NCBI GenBank assembly: GCA_002435785.1
Contig: DIUC01000038.1
Span: 1-51,081 of the forward strand
Length of the DNA: 51,081 nucleotides
Direction: 5' to 3'
Source: Saprospiraceae bacterium UBA6168
GTDB taxonomy: Bacteria > Bacteroidota > Bacteroidia > Chitinophagales > Saprospiraceae
The position numbers and the translations under genes are program-made. Shown here piece after piece: positions 22,409 through 30,896 of this stretch; the first letter of the stretch is position 1; every line of letters begins with the position of its first letter. The notes under the pieces are model-generated. The model was not told the origin of the DNA. It did no database searches and saw only the letters and a list, made by a program, of their open reading frames with translations.

Positions 22409-24361
22409 ATGAAGAAGTCTTTACTATTGTCTTTGGCAGTTATTGCCAGTTTCGTGCTAAACGCCCAGACCGTGCAGCGGACGGTGCTGGTGGAGTCGTT
22501 CACCAATGCATCTTGCCCACCTTGCGCAGCTCAGAACCCTGGGTTCAACGTGCTTTTGGGCAACAACACCGACAAGGTTGCTGTCATCAAGTACCAAACC
22601 AACTGGCCCGGCTACGACCCAATGAACGAACAGAACCCAACCGAAGTGGCTACCCGTGTTTCCTACTATGGCGTAACTGGCGTACCAAACGTGCGCATTG
22701 ACGGTACCACCAATGCCGGCACCTCTGGCTCTGTTACACAGGCCATGATAAACACGGCTTACGGCATCCCTTCGCCGCTCCAAATCACGCTGACGCACAG
22801 CTTGTCAGCCGATTTGAGCCAAATCACCATCAACTGCGACATCACCAACCCGAACACGACCTTCGGTTGGAGCGCAGCCGATGCAAAATTGCGCATAGGT
22901 TTGATAGAGAAAGACCTACAGTTCCCGACGCCTCCAGGCTCTACCAACGAAACGCACTTCAACTACGTGATGCGCAAAATGTACCCAGATGCAACTGGCA
23001 CTGCCGTAGCACCCATTCCAGCAGGTGGCACAGCCAACTACACTTGGACGGTTGACCTACCTACCTACCTTTACAATTACACCCAAATCGGTGTAGTAGC
23101 TTTTGTCCAGTCCGAAGGCGCCAAGACGGTTTACCAAGCCGCCATCAGCCAGCCACAGCCGCTTCCTGGGGCATTCCCGGATGCAGCGTTCTCTATCAGC
23201 ACACAAGGCCCAACCAGCCTTTGCGAATATGGCCTTACGCCATCAGCAACCGTCACGAACGAAGGTGGCATTGACATCACTTCTTTTGATGTAAGCTACA
23301 CCCTAAATGGCGCTCCAGGTGGCACACAAAACTGGACTGGTGCGCTTGCACCGGGCAGCGCTCAAGCAGTTAACTTCCCTGCCATCACGTTGGGCGGTGG
23401 CTCGACGGTGGTCGAGTACACGCTTACCAACCTGAACGGAGGCGCACAGGACATCAACAGCTTGAACGATGCGGTTTCACCTCAAACTTTCAACACACTG
23501 TCACCAACCCCAGTAGGTACCAGCCTTTTATCTGACATGGAAACAGGTGTTGCCGAAGGCGCTCCTGCTTACGCCATCATTAACAGGGCTGCTATCGTTG
23601 ATTTGATGGTAGTTGACCAACCATGGTTGGCTGCCGCAGGAGCACCAGGTGCTACTGGCCCCGTAGGTGGCTTTGCAGCTTCCGCTAAATCATTGCTTGC
23701 AGGGTTCTGGTGGACTCCCCCAGGAACCTCTACCTCAATTGTTTTTGACAAGATTGACTGGTCCAACAACACGTTGGATTCCATCACCTTCGACTTGGCC
23801 TATCGTCAATATATAGATGAAAACGACCGTTTGTTGGTTCACATTTCAACTGATTGTGGTGTGACTTGGACCAATGTTTACGACAAAGGTGGTGCTGCCT
23901 TGGCAACGGTTGGCGCAAGCCAAACCTTCTTCGTGCCAACTGCGGCTCAGTGGCGTAAAGAAGCCATTGACGTATCGGCCTTTGACGGTTCTCCTGAAGT
24001 GGTCGTTCGTTTTACGGCAGTCGCAGCTTTTGGTAACAACCTGTATCTCGACAATATCAACATCTTTGGCACTGTCACAAGTGGCGTGGAAGATGCTATC
24101 GTTGAGAGCAAGGTCAACATTTACCCGAACCCAGCCTCCAGCCAAGTGAACGTAGAATTCAACATGGTAAAGGCCAACAGCGTAACGGTTCAGGTGTATG
24201 ATGTGACTGGAAAATTGGTTACCACCCTGCTCAACAACCAGGTGCTTGGTGCTGGTGCGCAAAACGTACAGTGGAACAACCCAGCAAGCGCTGGTTTGTA
24301 CTTCGTAAAAATCCGCACGGAAGAGGGTGAAATCACACGGAAGGTTTCCATTCTGAAGTAA
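22409..24361 (+). CDS. T9SS-secreted Omp28-like thioredoxin-fold protein
   Basis: The ATG at 22409 starts a signal peptide (MKKSLLLSLAVIASFVLNAQ); an upstream in-frame start would spoil it. The mature N-terminus (about 22-110) is thioredoxin-like with the Cys pair ASCPPCAAQNPGF and the cis-Pro region GVPNVRIDG, as in Omp28 proteins. Further on are beta-sandwich regions. The last 80 residues are a type A T9SS sorting domain (VNIYPNPASSQVNVEF, YDVTGKLV, GLYFVKIRTEEG, KVSILK). The protein is therefore exported across the outer membrane. A redox or adhesive role is possible; the function is not established. Confidence 0.9.
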   Translation: MKKSLLLSLAVIASFVLNAQTVQRTVLVESFTNASCPPCAAQNPGFNVLLGNNTDKVAVIKYQTNWPGYDPMNEQNPTEVATRVSYYGVTGVPNVRIDGTTNAGTSGSVTQAMINTAYGIPSPLQITLTHSLSADLSQITINCDITNPNTTFGWSAADAKLRIGLIEKDLQFPTPPGSTNETHFNYVMRKMYPDATGTAVAPIPAGGTANYTWTVDLPTYLYNYTQIGVVAFVQSEGAKTVYQAAISQPQPLPGAFPDAAFSISTQGPTSLCEYGLTPSATVTNEGGIDITSFDVSYTLNGAPGGTQNWTGALAPGSAQAVNFPAITLGGGSTVVEYTLTNLNGGAQDINSLNDAVSPQTFNTLSPTPVGTSLLSDMETGVAEGAPAYAIINRAAIVDLMVVDQPWLAAAGAPGATGPVGGFAASAKSLLAGFWWTPPGTSTSIVFDKIDWSNNTLDSITFDLAYRQYIDENDRLLVHISTDCGVTWTNVYDKGGAALATVGASQTFFVPTAAQWRKEAIDVSAFDGSPEVVVRFTAVAAFGNNLYLDNINIFGTVTSGVEDAIVESKVNIYPNPASSQVNVEFNMVKANSVTVQVYDVTGKLVTTLLNNQVLGAGAQNVQWNNPASAGLYFVKIRTEEGEITRKVSILK

Positions 24362-24389
24362 TTCGCTTTTTGACTTGCGAGAATAACTT

Positions 24390-24421
24390 CGAAAGGGGCG
24401 GCATCACAACCGCCCCTTTCG
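24390..24421 (+). terminator. Terminator after the Omp28-like gene
   Basis: CGAAAGGGGCGG pairs perfectly with CCGCCCCTTTCG (12 bp) around an 8-nt loop. It lies about 30 nt beyond the stop at 24361. Confidence 0.8.
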
Positions 24422-24551
24422 TCATTGAGAAAGCTAATTTTGGCAAAATCACAAACCTGATAACAATGTGTTGTGATTTTTCGGCTAACTTTACCTGTCG
24501 TGCAAAACAATTTTCGACAATCCTTATTTCCAAAAATTTAAACCTTCTATC

Positions 24552-25301
24552 ATGAAACAGCTTATACTTTCTACTTACTTTGGGCTACTAATGCTTGGAA
24601 CCCTCAACGCTCAGGTGCTTATCATCACACCCAATCCGGCACCGTCCACCTTCAACAATGTTTTCCTCAACGGCGATGCCGACCTCGAATCACATGTGTC
24701 GGTGACCAACAATAGTGCCGACACGCTTCGCCTCAAATGGCTGAGGGATGTTCCCAGCGACTGCCCAGACGGCTGGACCACAAAGGTTTGCGACAACAGC
24801 TACTGCTTCAATGCCGACCAGTCCTCGAACTATGTGCCAAACACGGCGGTCACCGTGCCATTCGTACTGTTGCCAGGAGAGACCTTTTCAAACTTCATCC
24901 TGCACGTACTGCCCAACACTTCGGCGGGCTGCTGCGAAGTAAAGCTCCATTTCTCCACCATTGAGGAGCCGGACAATGTCTTTGAGACTTTGGTTTTCGA
25001 TGTGCGGGTTAACGACGTAAACTGTGCCCTTTCCTCTACGAAAGAGCCATCGGTGCTGGAATCGCTCAGGGCCTTCCCCAACCCGTCCATTGGCTACTTT
25101 AGCATCACGGAGAACCCATTGGTGAAAAAAGTCGTGGTGTACAACCTCCTTGGCAGGCAGGTTCGCAGCTTCGAGCAAATGAACGGCAGGGTACACAACA
25201 TCACCGATGTGCCCGATGGCCTCTATCTGGTAAGCATGTTGGACGCCAATGGCGAAACCCTCAAAACCGTGCGCATGACCAAACAAGACCTTCGTCCATA
25301 A
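24552..25301 (+). CDS. Small T9SS-secreted protein
   Basis: The protein has 249 residues. The signal peptide ends near residue 20 (LGTLNAQ). Residues about 25-160 look like one beta-sandwich with several cysteines (DCPDGW, KVCDNSYCF, GCCEVKL) that could form disulfides. The C-terminal 75 residues are a T9SS sorting domain (AFPNPSIGYFSI, VVYNLLGRQVRSF, GLYLVSMLD). No catalytic motif is visible. A surface or secreted binding role is a guess. Confidence 0.85.
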   Translation: MKQLILSTYFGLLMLGTLNAQVLIITPNPAPSTFNNVFLNGDADLESHVSVTNNSADTLRLKWLRDVPSDCPDGWTTKVCDNSYCFNADQSSNYVPNTAVTVPFVLLPGETFSNFILHVLPNTSAGCCEVKLHFSTIEEPDNVFETLVFDVRVNDVNCALSSTKEPSVLESLRAFPNPSIGYFSITENPLVKKVVVYNLLGRQVRSFEQMNGRVHNITDVPDGLYLVSMLDANGETLKTVRMTKQDLRP

Positions 25302-25318
25302 GCGTTGCTTCCTTTCAC

Positions 25319-25358
25319 AAAAAAGCCGTGCAACTGTTCCCCAGTGCACGGCTTTTTT
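25319..25358. terminator. Terminator after the small T9SS protein
   Basis: AAAAGCCGTGCA pairs with TGCACGGCTTTT and a T-run follows on the plus strand. The A-run on the other side could also serve the convergent gene ending at 25413. Confidence 0.85.
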
Positions 25359-25412
25359 ATTTGGTCCAATATTTTTATCGTTCACGAACCGTGAGCCAGT
25401 TCATCTGACTTG

Positions 25413-27338
25413 TCAAAATTGCAGCAAGGTTTGCTTGTCAACTGCCGTTGGTGATGAAATATGCACCTGCATCACCGCCTCCCGGAAGTCGGCTTGCGAC
25501 GAGTTGGACGGAGATTGCTCAAAGGCCACCACGATGGCGTCACAACTGTCCTCATAGATAATAAGCCCCTGCTTGCGGGAGTTTTGGCTGAATGCTTTGT
25601 TGGTGTAGAACAGGTTCTGTCCAGCCTTGACCTTGCTCCCATCCCAACCTTTTGGCACCAAGAAGAAGCCGATTTTGGTATTGGCCTTGAAGCTGTTGTG
25701 CAGCTTGACCGTGGAGCCAGGCACCAACGAGCCATCGGATCCAGATTTTGAAAAATTAGGAAAAGCTATGAGTCCAACCAAGTCGGCAGCATTGCTCGGC
25801 GGGCAATCAGCCGGGTAGGCATAGTAGCCTACTGCGTGGGTTTGGTTCGTGTTCTCTTCTAGGAAGGTCAGCATGATTTCGGTATCTTCGGTGAGCAAAA
25901 TCTCGCTTTCTCCTTTGGTTAGATAGTTGGCGTTCTGTGCGTTTATGTTGCCGTTGATGGGCAGCTTGGCGTTCAGTTCAGGAAGGAGTTTTTCGCAAAT
26001 GGGCTGGTCGGCAACCAAGCAGTTGGGCTTGCCCTTCCCGTCGAAGGCACAAAGCGAAAGCACATCAGCTGGCGACGGCTTTTTTAGGATTTTGAAGCCG
26101 CCTTGGCCTTTGGCAACAAAAATCCAATCGCCATTGCTCGCCACAAAATTGGCGGAGGCGTTTTTCTCGTCCAAGTCCCAAAGGAAAACATGCGAAGGGT
26201 CGGGCAAACCGTCGGTACCAAAGGTGAAAATGGCCAAGCCGTCTGCCCCGTTTGCCGCATAGACGTATTGGTCGTCGCTGGATACACCGTTGGAGTTGCC
26301 CGATACCAGCATTTCGGCGGGAGACTCAAACACCTCCTTTCCACTATTGATGTCAATGGCCCTCACGCCAGTAGCGCCTGCTGCCACATACAGGATGTTG
26401 CCATCGGCGCTAAAGTTGAGCGCAGCCTTGCCACCATAAAGGTTGTCCACGTTTTGGTGCTCAAATTTGCTGATGGAGTATTTGTCCTCAAACGAAAAGG
26501 CACCCGGTTTGTCCAAGAACAAGGTAGCATTATCGTCGGCTGCTTGCAGGCAAGCTACCTTGGAATCGCTAACTGCTACGCCTTTGGCATTCGGAAACTG
26601 TTTTACGCCGGCTAAGCTTAAATCCGATTTATTTATGGCGAAAACTCCGCCGTTTGACCGCCCAGCCGTGACGTACAGCAAGTCGTCAGACTGCGCAATG
26701 GCATTGGCAGCCGGAGAGATTTGCCCACTGATATTGTAGGCCAGTTTGATGTTGCGGTAAGTGCTGCTCTCAAATTTTTTGCCATTGAGGGATAGTTCGC
26801 CCACTACTGCCCCGTTTTTTGCGTCAGACATTGCCACCCAGACTTTTTTAGCACCACCGATGGTATTACTTTCTTCAATGGCTATGGCGTTCACATCTGC
26901 TTGAAGGAATATGATTTGGCTGGTGATTTTCGGGGCGATGGGGTTGGAAAGGTCAACCACCTCCACGGCACCAAGATGCTCCTCGCCCCTCAGGTGATAG
27001 GAGACCAAAGCCAGGTTGCCACTGATGGCCACGTGCGTGGCGCTGAGATTTTTGCCAGCGTGATTCAAGGTGGCAATCTCGCCTACATGCGCCCAGATAG
27101 CTTCCTTTGGACATGCGGATCGCCCAAAATCCGTCTCGGTAAGAACGACTGGCAGGTTGACCAGCGCCAACCTGTCGGGAATGCCTTCTTCCATTTGCAG
27201 GAATTCAAGGTGTTCCTCAACGTTTTGTACCACCGTTTTGTCGGTGGGTTCAACAGTGGTATCCTTCTGACAGGAAAAGGCCGTGAGTGCGACACCCAAG
27301 AATATGGCGGATGTTTTGGTGTGAAACCAGAATTTCAT
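25413..27338 (-). CDS. LVIVD-type beta-propeller lipoprotein
   Basis: The ATG at 27338 begins MKFWFHTKTSAIFLGVALTA, followed by FSCQKD, so a lipobox Cys follows the signal segment. Residues about 75-430 hold propeller blades with LVIVD-like features (LALVSYHLRG, VEVVDLSNPIAPK, VTAGRSNGG, LYVAAGATGVRAIDI, VYAANGADGLAIF). The last 180 residues form a separate beta domain with an Asp/Pro-rich loop (YAYPADCPPSNA) and resemble DUF4114-type sandwiches, but I am not sure of this. It is a likely outer-membrane-anchored protein of unknown role. Confidence 0.82.
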   Translation of the reverse strand: MKFWFHTKTSAIFLGVALTAFSCQKDTTVEPTDKTVVQNVEEHLEFLQMEEGIPDRLALVNLPVVLTETDFGRSACPKEAIWAHVGEIATLNHAGKNLSATHVAISGNLALVSYHLRGEEHLGAVEVVDLSNPIAPKITSQIIFLQADVNAIAIEESNTIGGAKKVWVAMSDAKNGAVVGELSLNGKKFESSTYRNIKLAYNISGQISPAANAIAQSDDLLYVTAGRSNGGVFAINKSDLSLAGVKQFPNAKGVAVSDSKVACLQAADDNATLFLDKPGAFSFEDKYSISKFEHQNVDNLYGGKAALNFSADGNILYVAAGATGVRAIDINSGKEVFESPAEMLVSGNSNGVSSDDQYVYAANGADGLAIFTFGTDGLPDPSHVFLWDLDEKNASANFVASNGDWIFVAKGQGGFKILKKPSPADVLSLCAFDGKGKPNCLVADQPICEKLLPELNAKLPINGNINAQNANYLTKGESEILLTEDTEIMLTFLEENTNQTHAVGYYAYPADCPPSNAADLVGLIAFPNFSKSGSDGSLVPGSTVKLHNSFKANTKIGFFLVPKGWDGSKVKAGQNLFYTNKAFSQNSRKQGLIIYEDSCDAIVVAFEQSPSNSSQADFREAVMQVHISSPTAVDKQTLLQF

Positions 27339-27465
27339 AAGCAAAATTATTTATTAAACAATGGTGGTTTGGCAAAATGAATGTTTTGCAATCTGTTGGT
27401 TATTAAGGGTTTGTGGCCAAGTAATGACTTTGCTTGCATTGACGCCCATACTTCTTCGGCCAACC

Positions 27466-27903
27466 CTAAAGGACGGCAGCCGCTTTGCGCAGTTGCGCAA
27501 ACCGCTCCTGAAACAGGTTGGGCATTTCCAGCAATTGGTGTTCGACATCCTCCCGGCGGAGCACGCCCACGAGATTACCTTCGCTGTCGGCTATCGGGAG
27601 CACGTTGAAAGCATGGGCATCGAAGACCTCCTTTGCCTCTGCCAAGGTATTGGCAGGTGACAGCTTGACCATTTCTTTGGAAACCAAATCCTTGGCGGAA
27701 AGTAGGTAGTCGTGAGTTGAAACAAACTTCCGCAGGAAGTCCTCCCGAAGGATGACCCCAACGAACTTCATTTCTCGGACGACGGGTAAAAATTTGTTTG
27801 GAAAATGATGGAAGATGAAGCGGATGGTTTGGATGTCGGTGCCAGCTTCAACGATGGTGAAATCCATTTTCACCAATGAATGGACAGGAAAATTTTTTTT
27901 CAT
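27466..27903 (-). CDS. CBS-domain pair protein
   Basis: The protein has 145 residues made of two CBS motifs (about 10-70 and 75-135), with the typical turns FLPVVREMKFVGVILREDFL and VLPIADSEGNLVGVLRREDV. CBS pairs bind adenosyl ligands and sense energy state or regulate partners. There is no attached effector domain. It stands alone and is divergent from nadA, so its partner is unknown. Confidence 0.88.
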   Translation of the reverse strand: MKKNFPVHSLVKMDFTIVEAGTDIQTIRFIFHHFPNKFLPVVREMKFVGVILREDFLRKFVSTHDYLLSAKDLVSKEMVKLSPANTLAEAKEVFDAHAFNVLPIADSEGNLVGVLRREDVEHQLLEMPNLFQERFAQLRKAAAVL

Positions 27904-28113
27904 AGTTTTTGTGTGTTTTATCGAAAAATGAGTCTGAAATCAAACCGGGATGCGACTACTCAACTTGCGCAACAAGCAATGCATTAAAAAATTCGGAGAA
28001 AAATTGAAGGGAGGTTATGCTGAAAAAATTGGGCAGGTTTCCTGCAAGAGCAATTTGAATACCAAAAATTCGGAAAGCGGCTCAAAACCATTCGAATACC
28101 CAATCGTTTCGAC

Positions 28114-28121
28114 CTAACTTT
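28114..28121 (+). promoter_or_regulatory. -7 box of nadA
   Basis: TAACTTTG matches the -7 consensus and lies 20 nt before the ATG at 28141. It also argues against the alternative TTG start at 28120, which would overlap it. Confidence 0.5.
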
Positions 28122-28140
28122 GCGCAAAATAAATTTGAAA

Positions 28141-29148
<1,008 letters not shown>

Positions 29149-29295
29149 GGTAGGAATATTTGGAGGTATGTAGGTATGGGATTGCCAACAACCCCTGAGC
29201 TGGCAGCTTCGAACTTAGCGGAGAAAATTTAAAGCAAAAAGGAACTCATCCCTTTCCGACCAAGATATCCTTTACCCGCAAAAAAGCAAAACTCA

Positions 29296-29355
29296 ATGTT
29301 ACCATCTTCCATTATCATCAGCATTATCATTCCATTGGTGCTAGTCAACTTGTGA
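29296..29355 (+). CDS. Ile-rich leader peptide 1 (19 aa)
   Basis: The reading frame is MLPSSIIISIIIPLVLVNL: six Ile, four Leu and two Val in 19 residues. It ends 28 nt before a terminator. In the second copy two of the three changes in the first 12 codons are synonymous, which supports translation. A short hairpin can form just before the stop codon. It resembles attenuator leader peptides of branched-chain amino acid operons, and ileS lies downstream. Confidence 0.5.
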   Translation: MLPSSIIISIIIPLVLVNL

Positions 29356-29381
29356 GGCACTGATTCCTTTTAGAGGAACGA

Positions 29382-29418
29382 AAGCCCCGGCAGGTTGCAG
29401 ACTTGGCGGGGCTTTTTG
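29382..29418 (+). terminator. Terminator/attenuator of copy 1
   Basis: AGCCCC pairs with GGGGCT through an imperfect stem, followed by TTTTTGG. It is weaker than copy 2 because GCC in the right arm is changed to TGG. Confidence 0.65.
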
Positions 29419-29458
29419 GTTTTTGCAAAAAGAATTATCTTTGTAAAAAATAGAAATC

Positions 29459-30070
29459 ATGGTAGCAGCACCAATTCAGAAAAAACGGTACAGCTTGGAG
29501 GAATACTTTGAAATGGAGGAGAAGTCCGAAGAAAAGCACGAGTTTCACAACGGAAAAATCATACTTATGCCAGGTGGAAGTGTCCCTCACAACAAAATAG
29601 CGGTAAATATTACAAGCATTCTCAACAACTGGATTGAAGCAAACAACTTGCCTTACTATGTGCTGAACAGCGACACCAAAGTCCGCATCGAACATTTCAA
29701 CCGCAATGTTTACCCCGACGTCTTGGTCGTCTGCGAAAAGCCAAAGTATTGGAAAGGCCGCACCGACATCATCGTCAACCCAACTATCGTGTTTGAAGTG
29801 TTCTCAAACAGTACCCCAGAATATGACAGAGATGGCAAATTCAACCTGTACCGTTCCTTGCCAACATTCAAGGAATACGTGCTTGTTGACCAGTTCAAGC
29901 CGCTGGTGGACGACTATTTCAAGCAGCCCGACAGTGACGACCTTTGGAAAATTACTACAAAGTTTGGGATGGAAGAATCCATTCACCTGCATTCCATTGG
30001 CTTCGACCTGCTACTTTCAAAAATCTACTGGCAAGTGCCCGAACTACAGGGGGAGGATTGGGAGAGTTGA
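29459..30070 (+). CDS. Uma2-family (DUF820) PD-(D/E)XK nuclease-like protein
   Basis: The protein has 203 residues. It starts with the family pattern YSLEEYFEMEEKSEEKHEFHNGKI. The nuclease core is visible: YPDVLVVC supplies the Asp, IVFEVFSNSTPEYDR the Glu, and EYVLVDQ the following strand. The usual Lys is less clear. Uma2 proteins are abundant single genes of unclear role, predicted to be endonucleases. It lies between the two leader elements, consistent with insertion or with duplication of the leader around it. Confidence 0.88.
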   Translation: MVAAPIQKKRYSLEEYFEMEEKSEEKHEFHNGKIILMPGGSVPHNKIAVNITSILNNWIEANNLPYYVLNSDTKVRIEHFNRNVYPDVLVVCEKPKYWKGRTDIIVNPTIVFEVFSNSTPEYDRDGKFNLYRSLPTFKEYVLVDQFKPLVDDYFKQPDSDDLWKITTKFGMEESIHLHSIGFDLLLSKIYWQVPELQGEDWES

Positions 30071-30109
30071 TTTTTTCCTTACCTTCGCCCTGCAAAAAAG
30101 CAATACTCA

Positions 30110-30172
30110 ATGTTACCATCTTCCATTATAATCAGCATTACCATTCCCTTTCCCGATAGCTCGGGATTGTGA
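30110..30172 (+). CDS. Ile-rich leader peptide 2 (20 aa)
   Basis: The frame begins MLPSSIIISITIPFPDSSGL, with five Ile in the first 12 codons. Copy 1 shares the first nine residues. The frame is kept through an in-frame length change of three bases in the hairpin region. It is followed 24 nt later by a perfect terminator stem. Confidence 0.5.
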   Translation: MLPSSIIISITIPFPDSSGL

Positions 30173-30195
30173 GGCACCGCTGTTTGAGAGGAACG

Positions 30196-30233
30196 AAAAG
30201 CCCCGGCAGGTTGCAGACCTGCCGGGGCTTTTT
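30196..30233 (+). terminator. Strong terminator/attenuator of copy 2
   Basis: AAGCCCCGGCAGGT pairs perfectly with ACCTGCCGGGGCTT around TGCAG, followed by TTTGGTTTTT. It lies before the toxin-antitoxin pair and ileS, in the position of an attenuator. Confidence 0.85.
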
Positions 30234-30265
30234 GGTTTTTTCAACTTTGGATAAACTCAATTGCC

Positions 30266-30517
30266 ATGAGTGAAAAACACCAGCAGTTATTTCAGCGCAT
30301 CACCATCAATCCGAACATTTGTCACGGCAAACCGACCATCAGGGGGCTTCGCTACCCGGTCGTGAACCTGCTGGAGCTGATGGCATCGGGTATGACCAAC
30401 CAAGAAATCCTCGATGATTACGAGGATTTGGAAGAGGCGGATTTGCAGGCGTGTTTGATTTTTGCCGCACGTCTTGCTGAAGTGAAAAGCATCGTTCAAC
30501 TTGTAGCTGCCGCATGA
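30266..30517 (+). CDS. DUF433 antitoxin
   Basis: The protein has 83 residues. The core is ITINPNICHGKPTIRGLRYPV, then LLELMASGMTNQEILDDYEDLEEADLQACLIFAA, which is the standard DUF433 pattern with a small winged or HTH-like fold. It is the VapB-like partner of the following PIN-like toxin. The stop overlaps the toxin start by 4 bp (ATGA), which indicates translational coupling. Confidence 0.93.
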   Translation: MSEKHQQLFQRITINPNICHGKPTIRGLRYPVVNLLELMASGMTNQEILDDYEDLEEADLQACLIFAARLAEVKSIVQLVAAA

Positions 30518-30867
30518 AATTCATCGTTGACGCACAGCTTCCAAAATCGCTCGCAAAATGGTTGCGTGAGCAGGGGCATGATGCTATTCATACCCTTGAT
30601 CTGCCATTGAAAAATGCAACGGACGATTTGGAAATCAATGAACTGTCGCTCAAGGAAAAGCGCATTGTTATCACCAAGGATAGTGATTTTTTTAACCGCT
30701 ATTTTCAGAAAACCGAGCCTTACAAACTGCTTTTTCTCACGGTTGGCAATTTATCCAACCTAGCACTTGTTCAGCTTTTCACCGACAACCTTGACAAAAT
30801 AACTTCCGCACTGGAAACCCATTTTGTTGTTGAAATAACCAGAAACTCACTCATCGTGATTGATTGA
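30514..30867 (+). CDS. DUF5615 PIN-like toxin
   Basis: The protein has 117 residues. The PIN-like acidic residues are D6 in MKFIVDAQLP, the Asp in DLEINELS, and the pair in VITKDSDF. PIN-like proteins are metal-dependent RNases. With the DUF433 gene it forms a common Bacteroidota and cyanobacterial type II toxin-antitoxin pair. It stands directly before ileS with a 29-nt gap. Confidence 0.92.
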   Translation: MKFIVDAQLPKSLAKWLREQGHDAIHTLDLPLKNATDDLEINELSLKEKRIVITKDSDFFNRYFQKTEPYKLLFLTVGNLSNLALVQLFTDNLDKITSALETHFVVEITRNSLIVID

Positions 30868-30896
30868 GCAGGGCTATCAAACAATATTAACACCGC

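Larger units (their letters stand above)
29271..29420 (+). repeat. Leader/terminator element, copy 1
   Basis: This 150-nt stretch is repeated at about 30090-30235. Conserved parts are CAAAAAAGCAA before the leader ATG, the first 12 leader codons, the stop followed by GGCAC, AGAGGAACGAAA, and the GCCCCGGCAGGTTGCAGAC terminator arm. It fills most of the 310-nt gap between nadA and the Uma2 gene. Nothing else is visible in the 100 bases before it. Confidence 0.75.
30090..30235 (+). repeat. Leader/terminator element, copy 2
   Basis: Second copy of the element at 29271-29420, with a TACCTTCG sequence 28 nt before the leader ATG that fits the -7 consensus TAnnTTnG. It differs from copy 1 in the hairpin before the leader stop, where a different but still self-complementary sequence is present (TCCCGA-TAGC-TCGGGA). 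Confidence 0.75.
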
